Positions 45,572 to 54,620 of a stretch of DNA of 64,000 nucleotides are shown piece by piece. Origin of the DNA: Flavobacterium sp. CG_23.5 (lineage in GTDB: Bacteria > Bacteroidota > Bacteroidia > Flavobacteriales > Flavobacteriaceae); the NCBI RefSeq assembly GCF_017875765.1, contig NZ_JAGGNA010000001.1, positions 3,437,001 through 3,501,000 on the forward strand. Direction: 5' to 3'. The position numbers and the translations under genes are program-made. Positions within the stretch are counted from its first letter, which is position 1. Every line of letters starts with the position of its first letter. The notes under the pieces were generated by a model, which did not search any database, was not told where the DNA came from, and was given only the letters and a program-made list of their open reading frames with translations.

Positions 45572-47314
45572 TTACATAATTAGCCGTACTCCGCCTAATT
45601 CTGAAATCCTGTAAGAAAAACGATCTCCTGGAGAGCCTATAAACATGAAGTTTTTAGGAATGCCCCATTTTTTTGATAATTCATCTATGATTTCAGGACC
45701 AAAAGCACCTTTAATCTCAATGAATTCAATGTCGATATCAGGATATGCACGATCAAGTACTTCTATATCCTTTATAAGCAATTCATTTGATTCACCCTCT
45801 TTTTTGATATTTACAATTTTTAATTTCTTCGTTGTTTCGTTGAATTCAACATATTGCATTACTTTATTTAGAATGGCAACATCATCTCCCTTGGTAAAGA
45901 ATACGAATTCCTGTGAATTTATTTTTAAATGTAATTTTACTAAGTAACGATTGCTAAATATAACTAATTTCCTAAATGGTTTAGAGAAATATTCCAATGA
46001 GTCAATTAATAATTGGATTAAAATTGTTCGATTCAACATAATGCTAATAAACAATAGCGCAGGTAATAGATATTTTATAAATGTATAGAATGAATTAATA
46101 TTCATGTATAAATTACCTATGAAAGCAACTGCTATAAACGAGACGGCTATGACTACAGAAATCCCACCTGCCCTTTCAGGACGTGGTAATTTTTTACGTT
46201 TAAATTTCAATAATAAATTTCCGATTCCAAATAATCCCATTACTGCCAGGAAAGAAAAAGTATAAACACCTGCCAATGATACGAGATCGCCTTTGGTAAC
46301 AAACAATACTGAAACGCACATTACCAGAAAGCTAATGATTATTCTATAATTTGAACCACGTTTGTTTTGTTTCAAAAAGTAGTTAGGTAAAATCCGGTCC
46401 AAAGTCATTCGATTAAGCAAACCTGAAACTCCAACAAATGAAGTCAAAACAGCGCCGCATAGAACTAAAACTGCATCAATAGAGATTAGATAAGCTAACC
46501 AATAACCTCCTGTAGTTTGACCCAAATAAGCAAGTAGGGATTCACGGTGATCCCCAACTTCTGCAAGTGGAATAATACATATAAGTAGCAATGCTAGTAC
46601 CGGATTAAAAAAACTTACAATAGCCCACATGTTTCGTAAAGTTTTTGGAAAAACGCCATGTTCTTGTTCCTCTACAAAATTAGCTGAACTTTCAAATCCT
46701 GAAATTCCGAGCATTGCAGCTGAAAACCCTAAAAATAAAGCGGTTATTATGCTTCCAGAAGAAATTGGAACTGCCCAATTTATGCTAAAAGTCTGAAGTC
46801 CGTGATTTGTAAGGAACCATATTGAAGCTAAAACTAGAGTGCTTAATGTAATTAAATGGATGATAAAAATAATTACTGCAACAAAAGCAGATTCGCCAAT
46901 ACCTAAAATAGCCAAACCCGTAAAAGCCATTAAAACAATAATTGTTGCAATAGTGACATCAATGCCACTAAAAATGCCATGCAAGTAATGCATTCCCTCT
47001 GACGCTGAAATTACTGCAGTTGCCATATAAGATAAGACCGTTAGCGTTGCCGCAACAGAAGCCATTCTTTTCGTTGAAGTATTTAATAAAACATTATAAG
47101 CACCGCCGTTCAAAGGAATTGCACCTACTACTTCTCCGTAAATTTTTCTGAACAAAAAAAGTACAACTGCAACTATTAATAATGAAATCCATGCATATTG
47201 ACCGGCATACATGATAGTAAGTGCCGAGACATATAGGCAAGATGAACTAATATCATTTCCGCAAATTGCCGTTGCTTGTAATTGATTTAATTTCGTGTGT
47301 AGATTTTTTTTCAT
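45572..47314 (-). CDS. APC-superfamily permease with cytosolic C-terminal domain
   Basis: This 580-residue protein has about 12 membrane helices (to about 440), with the APC start QLQATAICGNDISSSCLYVS and FRKIYGEVVGAIPLNGGAYN, as in amino-acid/polyamine transporters. The last 130 residues form a soluble domain (VFFTKGDDVAILNKVMQYVE, then IEFIEIKGAFGPEIIDELS) that may be regulatory. The substrate cannot be told. The gene sits upstream of, and on the same strand as, the MscS pair, with 59 bases between. Confidence 0.8.
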   Translation of the reverse strand: MKKNLHTKLNQLQATAICGNDISSSCLYVSALTIMYAGQYAWISLLIVAVVLFLFRKIYGEVVGAIPLNGGAYNVLLNTSTKRMASVAATLTVLSYMATAVISASEGMHYLHGIFSGIDVTIATIIVLMAFTGLAILGIGESAFVAVIIFIIHLITLSTLVLASIWFLTNHGLQTFSINWAVPISSGSIITALFLGFSAAMLGISGFESSANFVEEQEHGVFPKTLRNMWAIVSFFNPVLALLLICIIPLAEVGDHRESLLAYLGQTTGGYWLAYLISIDAVLVLCGAVLTSFVGVSGLLNRMTLDRILPNYFLKQNKRGSNYRIIISFLVMCVSVLFVTKGDLVSLAGVYTFSFLAVMGLFGIGNLLLKFKRKKLPRPERAGGISVVIAVSFIAVAFIGNLYMNINSFYTFIKYLLPALLFISIMLNRTILIQLLIDSLEYFSKPFRKLVIFSNRYLVKLHLKINSQEFVFFTKGDDVAILNKVMQYVEFNETTKKLKIVNIKKEGESNELLIKDIEVLDRAYPDIDIEFIEIKGAFGPEIIDELSKKWGIPKNFMFIGSPGDRFSYRISELGGVRLIM

Positions 47315-47860
47315 TTTTAACTTTTATTAACCTTTTCCTATTCTGGGAATTTCTCTTTACAGAGAAATACTGATAACGTTCTTTTAATTTATTTGCTTTT
47401 AATTTTACAACAACATTTTGGATATCCATTTTTGGTTGAATGTGTAGTTGTTTTATTTTCAATAAATCACATCAAATTGATTGCTACATCAAAATTATAT
47501 CGAAGGAAGAATTTGAACGTAAAAATTCAAACTTTTTTACTAGTTCAATTTTTGTGTAAATTACAATTTATTTTTAAATATTTCAGTAAATTAGATTAGT
47601 GAGTTGTTGATAAATTTAGTTTAAGTGCTCTACTTTAATCGTTAATGACCCTAATAAGTAAGCGTACAAGAAACTGCATTTCAAGCTATTTCTTTCAGTT
47701 TTTATTTGGTAAAATCCACATTTTCAGATAAATTATAATTAAAATTCTCGTAATGATTTAAAATCAATTAACTATATAATTTTAAAAAAAAAACCGCACT
47801 GTTTATGACAACAGATGCGGTTTTTTAACAACTAAATCTACTAAAAACTATCTTCTACAA
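47315..47860. other. Non-coding gap between permease and fadE
   Basis: Apart from the fadE terminator (47788-47826) and a possible TAATTTTG -7 box on the minus strand (47490-47497) for the permease gene, nothing is recognised. Small frames here are random. Confidence 0.4.
47788..47826 (-). terminator. Terminator of the fad operon
   Basis: AAAAAACCGCA pairs with TGCGGTTTTTT, and the stem goes on inward as CTGTT/AACAG with one bulged base: 16 bp in total, ending the marR-fadB-fadA-fadE transcript. Confidence 0.85.
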
Positions 47861-49666
47861 TTAGAAACAGTATTGGTTTTCTGTTACTAATTTGGTTGTA
47901 ATTGTTTCTCTTAACCCAACAATATTTGGCATATTGGTGTATTTTGTAAAACGTCTTAAGCCCATTAGCATCATACGTTGTTCGTCGCCTTCGGCAAAAG
48001 AGATTATGCTTTCTTTTCCTTTTTGAGTTACAATATCAACAGCTTGGTAAAGGTATAATTTTGCCATTGCGATTTGCTCTTGTACTTTAGCTTCGCCTTC
48101 TTTTTTAGCTAATTTTTCAGTTCTTAAAATCGTTGATTCTGCCATGTAGATTTCAATCAAGATATCAGAAGCTGCCATCAATAACTGTTGGTGTGCGTCT
48201 AAGTCTGGTCCGTATTTTTGAACCGCACCTCCGGCAACCATTAGGAATGCTTTTTTCAATTTAGCAATCATTTCTTTCTCTTCAGCAAACAATTCAGAAT
48301 AATCTGGTGTTTCGAAAGAAGGAATTCCCATTAATTCTTCGGTTACTTTCATTGCAGGACCTAATAAATCAACGTGTCCTTTCATGGCTTTTTTAATCAA
48401 CATTCCTACAGAAAGCATTCTGTTGATTTCGTTTGTTCCTTCATAAATACGAGCAATACGTGCATCTCTCCAAGCACTTTCCATCGGCGTATCTTCAGAG
48501 AATCCCATTCCACCAAAAATTTGAATTCCTTCGTCGGCACAATTTTGAACATCTTCAGAAACCGCCACTTTCAATACGGAACATTCAATAGCAAATTCTT
48601 CAACACCTTTTAATTCAGCTTCCTGATGTGTAGATCCTTCAGTTTCACGTGATGCAATGCGATCTTCAATATCTTTGGCAGCTCTATAAGTCGCGCTTTC
48701 TCCAGCATAACAGCTTGTCGCCATCTCTGCTAATTTAGAACGAATGGCTCCAAACTGTGAAATTGCCGTGTTAAACTGAATTCTTTCATTAGCATATTTA
48801 ACTGAACTTGAAATTACTCTTCTTTGTGCGTCCAAACAAGCAGCTGCCAATTTGATACGACCCACGTTCAATGCATTCATCGCTATTTTGAAACCATTTC
48901 CTCTTTCAGAAAGCATGTTTTCAACAGGAACTTTAGTTTCATTAAAGAAAACCTGACGAGTAGAGGAAGCACGAATACCTAATTTGTGTTCTTCTTCACC
49001 CATTGAGATTCCATTATCGGCTGTGTTTTCAAGTATAAAACCAGTAATATTTTTATCATCACCAATTCTTGCAAAAACGATAAATACAGAACAAAATCCT
49101 GCATTCGAAATCCACATTTTTTGTCCTGTGATTGAGTAATATTTACCATCTTCAGATAAAACTGCTTTTGTTTTTCCAGAGTTGGCATCAGATCCCGCTC
49201 CTGGTTCAGTCAAACAGTACGCACCAAACCATTCGCCAGAAGCTAATTTTGGTACATATTTTTGTTTTTGTTCCTCAGTTCCGTACAAAGTAATTGGCAT
49301 TGTTCCAATTCCAGTATGTGCTCCAAAAGCAGTCGAGAATGAACCCGTTGCTCCAGAAATATAATCACAAACCAAAACAGTATTTACAAAGCCCATTCCC
49401 ATTCCTCCATAAGATTCCGGAACAGCAACGCTTAGAAATCCTAAGTCACCGGCTTTTTTCATGGACTCTTCTGTGAAAGCATAATCTTTCTTTTCAAAAC
49501 GGTCTTTATTTGGCCATAATTCTTTGTCAACAAACTCTTTTACTGAGTCACGCATCATTAATTGCTCTTCATTGAAATCTTCTGGAGTGAAGATGTCTTC
49601 GCACTTTGTTTCTTTAACCAAAAACTGACCGCCACGGGTTACGTTTTTTTCAATTGTATCTGCCAT
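47861..49666 (-). CDS. fadE: Acyl-CoA dehydrogenase
   Basis: This flavoenzyme carries out the first step of fatty-acid beta-oxidation. At 601 residues it is longer than the mammalian short-chain type, with an extra C-terminal helical domain (about 430-601), as in the Bacteroidota group. Motifs: YCLTEPGAGSDANSGKT (FAD/substrate), KMWISNAGFC, and GGMGFSEDTPMESAWRDARIARIYEGTNEI (partly quoted), which includes the catalytic Glu region. The gene is last in the operon; the 115-bp MITE-like element ends four bases before its start codon, so it shapes the translation start. Confidence 0.93.
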   Translation of the reverse strand: MADTIEKNVTRGGQFLVKETKCEDIFTPEDFNEEQLMMRDSVKEFVDKELWPNKDRFEKKDYAFTEESMKKAGDLGFLSVAVPESYGGMGMGFVNTVLVCDYISGATGSFSTAFGAHTGIGTMPITLYGTEEQKQKYVPKLASGEWFGAYCLTEPGAGSDANSGKTKAVLSEDGKYYSITGQKMWISNAGFCSVFIVFARIGDDKNITGFILENTADNGISMGEEEHKLGIRASSTRQVFFNETKVPVENMLSERGNGFKIAMNALNVGRIKLAAACLDAQRRVISSSVKYANERIQFNTAISQFGAIRSKLAEMATSCYAGESATYRAAKDIEDRIASRETEGSTHQEAELKGVEEFAIECSVLKVAVSEDVQNCADEGIQIFGGMGFSEDTPMESAWRDARIARIYEGTNEINRMLSVGMLIKKAMKGHVDLLGPAMKVTEELMGIPSFETPDYSELFAEEKEMIAKLKKAFLMVAGGAVQKYGPDLDAHQQLLMAASDILIEIYMAESTILRTEKLAKKEGEAKVQEQIAMAKLYLYQAVDIVTQKGKESIISFAEGDEQRMMLMGLRRFTKYTNMPNIVGLRETITTKLVTENQYCF

Positions 49667-49670
49667 AATT

Positions 49671-49785
49671 AGCCCCCTAACCCCCGAAGGGGGAATTCCT
49701 ACTAGGGGTCAGTAGGGTGTAAAGTTATTGATTGTCTAAATTATTTATAATATTGGAGTGTTCCCCCTTCGGGGGTTAGGGGGCT
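49671..49785. mobile_element. MITE-like element with 25-bp perfect inverted ends
   Basis: The left end 49671-49695 (AGCCCCCTAACCCCCGAAGG...) and right end 49761-49785 are perfect inverted complements over 25 bp. Each arm holds its own small hairpin (CCCCC-GAA-GGGGG). The 65-bp middle is AT-rich and non-coding. The element fills the whole gap between fadA and fadE: its right end touches the fadA stop codon. The G/C-rich arms stand out sharply from the surrounding DNA. No transposase for it is seen in the window. Confidence 0.8.
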
Positions 49786-50967
49786 TTACAACAATTCGTA
49801 AATCCCTGCTGAACCTTGTCCTGTTCCTACACACATGGAAACGATTCCGTATTTACTTCCTCTGCGTTTCATTTCGTCAAATAATTGAACCGACAGTTTA
49901 GCTCCAGTGCAACCCAGAGGGTGACCTAACGCAATCGCACCACCATTAACATTAATGATTTCAGGATTTAGGTTCAATTCTCTCGTTACAGCTAATGCTT
50001 GTGATGCAAAAGCTTCGTTTAACTCTATTAAATCAATATCATTCAAAGTTAATCCGGCTTGTTTCAATGCTTTTGGAATCGCTTTTACCGGTCCAATTCC
50101 CATGATTCTTGGTTCAACTCCTGCTGATGCAAAGTTTACCAAACGGGCGATAGGAGTAAGGTTCAATTCTTTTACCATTTCTTCGCTCATGATTAAAACA
50201 AATGCTGCTCCATCACTCATTTGAGAAGAGTTTCCTGCAGTTACACTTCCGTTTGCTTCAAAAACGGGTCTTAAACCTGCCAAAGCTTCCACAGAAGTTC
50301 CTGCTCTAGGACCTTCATCTTTATTTACGATATACGATTTAGTTTCTTTTTTACCGTTCTCGTTGATAAACGTTTGTTCCACAGTAATAGGAACAATTTG
50401 TTTGTCAAATTTACCTTCGGCTTGCGCTTTCAGGGCTTTCATATGTGATTGGTACGCAAACTCATCTTGGTCCGCACGAGATACATTGAATTGTTGGGCT
50501 ACCGCTTCAGCAGTAAGTCCCATTCCCCAATAGTAATCTTCGTTTCCAGCTTTTGCTACAGCATAATCCGGAGTAGGTTTATAGCCTCCCATTGGAATAA
50601 AACTCATGCTTTCGGCACCGCCGGCAATGATACAATCCGCCATTCCCGATTGGATTTTGGCTGTAGCCATACCAATTGTTTCTAATCCTGAAGCGCAATA
50701 CCGGTTTACGGTGACACCGGGAACATCTTCGATTTTCAATCCCATCAAAGAAATCAATCTACCTACGTTTAAACCTTGTTCTGCTTCCGGCATCGCATTT
50801 CCTACCATCACGTCATCAATACGTTTTTTGTCGAAATCAGGCAACTCATTCATCATAAATTGAATAGTTTCTGCTGCCAATTCGTCAGGACGTTTGAATC
50901 TAAAAACGCCTTTTGGAGCTTTCCCCACGGCTGTTCTGTATGCTTTTACTATATATGCTGTTTTCAT
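49786..50967 (-). CDS. fadA: Acetyl-CoA acyltransferase (3-ketoacyl-CoA thiolase)
   Basis: This enzyme does the last step of beta-oxidation, cutting 3-ketoacyl-CoA to acetyl-CoA. It has 393 residues. The nucleophilic Cys is in TVNRYCASGLETI; NEAFA, NVNGGAIALGHPLGCTGAK (with the His) and MCVGTGQGSAGI (second Cys) are all intact. It lies in the fad operon between the IVP gene and fadE. Confidence 0.96.
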   Translation of the reverse strand: MKTAYIVKAYRTAVGKAPKGVFRFKRPDELAAETIQFMMNELPDFDKKRIDDVMVGNAMPEAEQGLNVGRLISLMGLKIEDVPGVTVNRYCASGLETIGMATAKIQSGMADCIIAGGAESMSFIPMGGYKPTPDYAVAKAGNEDYYWGMGLTAEAVAQQFNVSRADQDEFAYQSHMKALKAQAEGKFDKQIVPITVEQTFINENGKKETKSYIVNKDEGPRAGTSVEALAGLRPVFEANGSVTAGNSSQMSDGAAFVLIMSEEMVKELNLTPIARLVNFASAGVEPRIMGIGPVKAIPKALKQAGLTLNDIDLIELNEAFASQALAVTRELNLNPEIINVNGGAIALGHPLGCTGAKLSVQLFDEMKRRGSKYGIVSMCVGTGQGSAGIYELL

Positions 50968-50988
50968 AAATTGAGTATTAAGATTGGA

Positions 50989-51411
50989 GTATTAAGAATT
51001 AAGACTAGCCAATCGTTATAAATTTTTACTTTTTAGAGATTTTTGAAGAGCGAAACTCATATTGCTTACTTCTACCAATTCATTTACAATTGGTGTTATT
51101 TGTTCTTCTGAAATTAATTCAAGTCTTTTTGAAATCATTAATTGAGTTATCAATTCATAAGTTGAACCATTAGCAACACCAAGAAAATATACAAATTCAT
51201 TATTTGAATTTCTTCCTGAACCTTCTGCGATATTAGAAGGAATAGAAACTGCGCATTTTTTAATTTGATGTGTTAAATTAAATTTTTCATCAATTGGCAA
51301 ATCTTTGCAAACACGGTATACGTTTTCAGCAATATCCATTGCTTTTTGCCAAATTTTTAATTTTTCAAACTGATGCATAATTGTCTGGTTTAAAATCTTA
51401 ATTCTTAATAC
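50989..51411. mobile_element. IVP cassette bounded by 16-bp inverted repeats
   Basis: GTATTAAGAATTAAGA (50989-51004) and its exact complement TCTTAATTCTTAATAC (51396-51411) flank the four-helix-bundle gene. The flanks also hold further degenerate GTATTAAG-like words. The cassette lies between fadA and fadB, on the operon strand. Confidence 0.6.
51016..51378 (-). CDS. Four-helix-bundle protein (23S rRNA IVP family)
   Basis: This 120-residue protein belongs to the intervening-sequence (IVS/IVP) four-helix-bundle family: FEKLKIWQKAMDIAENVY, LTHQIKKCAVSIPSNIAEGSGR, EFVYFLGVANGSTYELITQL. Such genes are found inside 23S rRNA intervening sequences and at many loose places in Bacteroidota chromosomes; they form pentamers and their role is unclear. 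Here it interrupts a beta-oxidation operon and is framed by inverted repeats, which points to insertion. It has no evident link to fatty-acid metabolism. Confidence 0.9.
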   Translation of the reverse strand: MHQFEKLKIWQKAMDIAENVYRVCKDLPIDEKFNLTHQIKKCAVSIPSNIAEGSGRNSNNEFVYFLGVANGSTYELITQLMISKRLELISEEQITPIVNELVEVSNMSFALQKSLKSKNL

Positions 51412-51430
51412 AAAATACTTAATTCTTTTT

Positions 51431-53821
51431 CTAATTCCTTAATGGTTTACCTTTTGTAAGCATAAATTGAATTCTTTCTAATGTCTTACGTTCTGTAGAC
51501 AAGCTTAAAAATGCTTCTCGTTCTAAATCCAATAAATATTGTTCCGTTACTAATGTTGGTTCAGATAAATCACCACCAGCCATTACATAGGCTAGTTTAT
51601 TAGCAATTTTCTTGTCATGTTCTGAGATGTATTTTCCGGCTTCCATTTGGTCCGTTCCTACTAAGAACATACCTAAGGCTTGTTTTCCCAATACTTTTAC
51701 ATCACTTCTGCGAATAGGTTGAGTATAACCTGCTTCTGCCATTAATAATGCGTGTTTCTTCGCTTCGGCAATCTGACGGTCTTTGTTTACCACAATAATA
51801 TCTTTCCCTTGTTGTAAAAGTCCGGTATCAAAAGCTTCGTATCCTGAAGTAGATACCTTAGCCATAGCGATTGTCAAGAAATATTCTTGAAGAACATTCA
51901 ACTCAACATCATTTTTATGGAATAAGTCTGATGCTCTTAACGCCATCTCTTTAGATCCACCACCACCTGGAAGTACACCAACTCCAAATTCTACTAATCC
52001 CATGTAAGTTTCAGCAGCAGCAACTACTTTATCAGCATGTAAACTCATTTCGCATCCACCACCAAAAGTCATTCCGTGTGGCGCAACAACAACTGGAATT
52101 CCAGAATAACGCACGCGCATCATAGTGTCCTGGAACATTTTGATGGCCATGTTCAATTCGTCATATTCTTGTTCTACGGCCATCATGAAAATCATTCCAA
52201 TATTGGCACCCACAGAGAAATTCGCTGCTTGATTTCCAATAACCAATCCTTGATATTCTTTTTCAGATAAATCAATCGCTTTATTGATAGCGACCAAAAC
52301 ATCGCCGCCAATCGTATTCATTTTAGATTGGAATTCTAAATTCAAAATTCCGTCTCCTAAATCTTGTATAATCGCACCGCTATTACTCCATACTTTTTTG
52401 CTTTCGCGAATGTTGTTAAGGATAATAAATGAATCCTGACCTGGAACTTTAGTTTGTGATTTTGTAGGGATATTGTAGAAAAAAGTTGCACCTTCTTTTA
52501 CAGAATAGAAGCTAGTACTTCCAGAAGCCAACATATCATTTACCCAAGCAGCTGGTTCAAGACCTTCCGCTTTCATGATTTCAATTCCTTTTTCAACACC
52601 GATTGCATCCCAAATTTCGAAAGGACCATTTTCCCATCCAAAACCGGCTTTCATCGCATCGTCAATTTTGTATAATTCATCTGAGATTTCAGGAATTCTG
52701 TTCGAAACATAAGCAAACATTCCAGCAAAACTTTTTCTATAGAATTCACCTGCTTTGTCTTTTCCTTTTACCAGAACTTTAAAACGGTCAATTGGTTTAT
52801 CGATCGTTTTTGTAAGTTCCAAAGTAGCAAAAGAAGCTCTTTTAGCCGGACGGTACTCTAAAGTATCTAAATCCAAAGAAAGAATATCTCTATCTACTTT
52901 TTTATAAAAACCTTGACCCGTTTTGCTTCCCAACCATTTGTTTTCCATCATTTTGTTGACAAATTCTGGTAGTTTGAATAACTCGTGTTGTTCGTCGTTA
53001 GGACAATTTTCATAAATACCATTGGCAACATGTACCAAAGTATCCAATCCAACAACGTCAACGGTTCTAAAAGTGGCCGATTTTGGTCGGCCAATAACTG
53101 GACCAGTCAATTTATCTACTTCTTCAATCGTAAGTCCCAATTCTTTTACCAAATGAAACAAACTCTGAATCCCGTAAATCCCAACTCTATTTCCAATGAA
53201 TGCAGGAGTATCTTTGGCAACAACCGAAGTTTTTCCCAAGAATTTTTCTCCATAAATAGTAAGGAAGTCCAATACTTCAGTTGAAGTTTGTGGACCAGGA
53301 ATAATTTCGAATAACTTTAAATAACGCGCAGGGTTAAAAAAGTGTGTCCCACAGAAATGCTTTTGGAAATCGTCACTTCTTCCTTCGCTCATAAAGTGAA
53401 TCGGAATTCCGGATGTGTTTGAAGTAACTAAAGTTCCCGGTTTTCTGAATTTTTCAATTTGTTCGAAAACCATTTTCTTGATGTCCAAACGTTCCACTAC
53501 AACCTCAATAATCCAATCAACAGTAGCAATTTTTGCCATGTCGTCAGTGGTATTTCCAGTTGTGATTCTGCTTGCAAATTTCTGACTGTAAATAGGAGAG
53601 GGCTTCGATTTCAGGGAATTAGCTAAATGCTCATTCACCAATCGATTTCTTACGATTTTGCTTTCTAAAGTAAGGCCTTTTTTGGCTTCTGCTTCGGTAA
53701 GTTCTCTTGGAACAATGTCCAAAAGTAAAACCTCTACACCAATGTTAGCAAAATGACAAGCAATTCCTGAACCCATAATTCCGGATCCAATTACTGCAAC
53801 TTTTTTAATTGTGCGTTTCAT
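51431..53821 (-). CDS. fadB: 3-hydroxyacyl-CoA dehydrogenase / enoyl-CoA hydratase fusion
   Basis: This bifunctional beta-oxidation enzyme of 796 residues has the dehydrogenase first and the hydratase last, the reverse of E. coli FadB. The NAD site is VAVIGSGIMGSGIACHFA; CGTHFFNPARYLKLFEII marks the dehydrogenase active site with its His. The crotonase part (about 490-680) has QAANFSVGANIGM and GGGCEMSLHADKVVAAAETYMG (partly quoted), the oxyanion and acid motifs. It follows marR by 46 bases. The symbol is given by function; orthology to E. coli FadB is not implied. Confidence 0.93.
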   Translation of the reverse strand: MKRTIKKVAVIGSGIMGSGIACHFANIGVEVLLLDIVPRELTEAEAKKGLTLESKIVRNRLVNEHLANSLKSKPSPIYSQKFASRITTGNTTDDMAKIATVDWIIEVVVERLDIKKMVFEQIEKFRKPGTLVTSNTSGIPIHFMSEGRSDDFQKHFCGTHFFNPARYLKLFEIIPGPQTSTEVLDFLTIYGEKFLGKTSVVAKDTPAFIGNRVGIYGIQSLFHLVKELGLTIEEVDKLTGPVIGRPKSATFRTVDVVGLDTLVHVANGIYENCPNDEQHELFKLPEFVNKMMENKWLGSKTGQGFYKKVDRDILSLDLDTLEYRPAKRASFATLELTKTIDKPIDRFKVLVKGKDKAGEFYRKSFAGMFAYVSNRIPEISDELYKIDDAMKAGFGWENGPFEIWDAIGVEKGIEIMKAEGLEPAAWVNDMLASGSTSFYSVKEGATFFYNIPTKSQTKVPGQDSFIILNNIRESKKVWSNSGAIIQDLGDGILNLEFQSKMNTIGGDVLVAINKAIDLSEKEYQGLVIGNQAANFSVGANIGMIFMMAVEQEYDELNMAIKMFQDTMMRVRYSGIPVVVAPHGMTFGGGCEMSLHADKVVAAAETYMGLVEFGVGVLPGGGGSKEMALRASDLFHKNDVELNVLQEYFLTIAMAKVSTSGYEAFDTGLLQQGKDIIVVNKDRQIAEAKKHALLMAEAGYTQPIRRSDVKVLGKQALGMFLVGTDQMEAGKYISEHDKKIANKLAYVMAGGDLSEPTLVTEQYLLDLEREAFLSLSTERKTLERIQFMLTKGKPLRN

Positions 53822-53867
53822 ACGTAGTTAATATTTGTTTTTTTATTGGAATATGGTATCGCCATTC

Positions 53868-54383
53868 TTAATTATTGATTGTTTTTTGAATCATGGCGAT
53901 GTCATTTTCTGTTTTTTCAGTTTGCTCCGCCAGTTCGCTGACGCTCGTGTGATTAAATATATTTTTGTCTTGAATCAATTCATTGATAGTTTCTGCTACT
54001 TCTATGAAATGTTTAAGTTTGTCTTCCGAAACGTGTTGTCGGATGGTTTCGTTAAATTTTAAAACGGTATTTTTAGAAAGTTCTCTTTTTTCTTTACCAA
54101 AATCAGTCAGGTAAATCAATACTCCTCGGCCATCATCTGGATTTTTCTTTTTAAGAATTAATCCTTTTTCCTCCATAGATTTCAAAGTACGAGTCAAACT
54201 GGTGGCTTCCATACCCATTCGAGGTCCTAAAGCGGTTGATGGTGTTCCATCTTCCTTGTCCATACTCAACAATGCGAAACCAGTTGCCATTGTTGCATCA
54301 TATTTTGACGCTTCCTCATTATACATTCTTGAAACGGCCTGCCAAGTAGCTCTTAAAATATAATCTATTGTTTTGTCTTTCAT
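53868..54383 (-). CDS. MarR-family regulator leading the fad operon
   Basis: This 171-residue winged-helix regulator has the MarR DNA-binding part at about 45-110 (GMEATSLTRTLKSMEEKGLI, then KNPDDGRGVLIYLTDFGKE). It is the first gene of marR-fadB-IVP-fadA-fadE. A palindromic site (54509-54527) sits just upstream of a -7 box, consistent with autorepression, perhaps relieved by acyl-CoA as in other beta-oxidation regulators. Residues 145-154 (HTSVSELAEQ) are encoded by a dispersed repeat (53924-53950), so the C-terminal tail was probably remade by its arrival. Confidence 0.9.
   Translation of the reverse strand: MKDKTIDYILRATWQAVSRMYNEEASKYDATMATGFALLSMDKEDGTPSTALGPRMGMEATSLTRTLKSMEEKGLILKKKNPDDGRGVLIYLTDFGKEKRELSKNTVLKFNETIRQHVSEDKLKHFIEVAETINELIQDKNIFNHTSVSELAEQTEKTENDIAMIQKTINN
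53924..53950. repeat. Dispersed repeat, CGCTCGTGT family, copy 3 inside marR
   Basis: GCTCCGCCAGTTCGCTGACG continuing to CTCGTGT lies in the last part of the marR frame. Related copies are at 17237-17262 and 15066-15085. Confidence 0.65.
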
Positions 54384-54493
54384 ATGTAGATAATATTTGT
54401 TTTTATTTGGGATATAAAGAGTATATTGTGTAAAAGAATAAAAAAGAATCTCCGTTTTAACAAATATATTAGACTTATCAACTATATCGATTT

Positions 54494-54501
54494 CAAATAT
54501 A
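54494..54501 (-). promoter_or_regulatory. -7 box of the marR-fad operon
   Basis: TATATTTG on the minus strand. A second TATATTTG at 54461-54468 is closer to the gene. The first lies seven bases from the palindromic site at 54509-54527. Confidence 0.5.
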
Positions 54502-54508
54502 ATAAAAA

Positions 54509-54527
54509 ATACTATGCACGCATAATA
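54509..54527. promoter_or_regulatory. Putative MarR operator at the fad operon
   Basis: ATACTATGCACGCATAATA has the near-palindromic core TATGC-AC-GCATA. It matches the site at 61936-61954 in 17 of 19 positions, and both are placed just upstream of a -7 box. Confidence 0.6.
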
Positions 54528-54568
54528 AAATACAATTATTTTTTTGTTAAGAATTGTTAAAATAAAAA

Positions 54569-54596
54569 AAAACTCCTTAAAAAATTAAGGAGTTTT
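54569..54596 (-). terminator. Terminator of the prolyl peptidase gene
   Basis: AAAACTCCTTAA pairs with TTAAGGAGTTTT over 12 bp with a four-base loop. Confidence 0.85.
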
Positions 54597-54620
54597 GTGT
54601 TTAATCATGGATTATTTAGA

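Noticed and set aside
47253..47599. Short frames around the permease gene start
   Set aside because: Overlap with the permease gene or AT-rich random sequence, with no conserved-looking residues.
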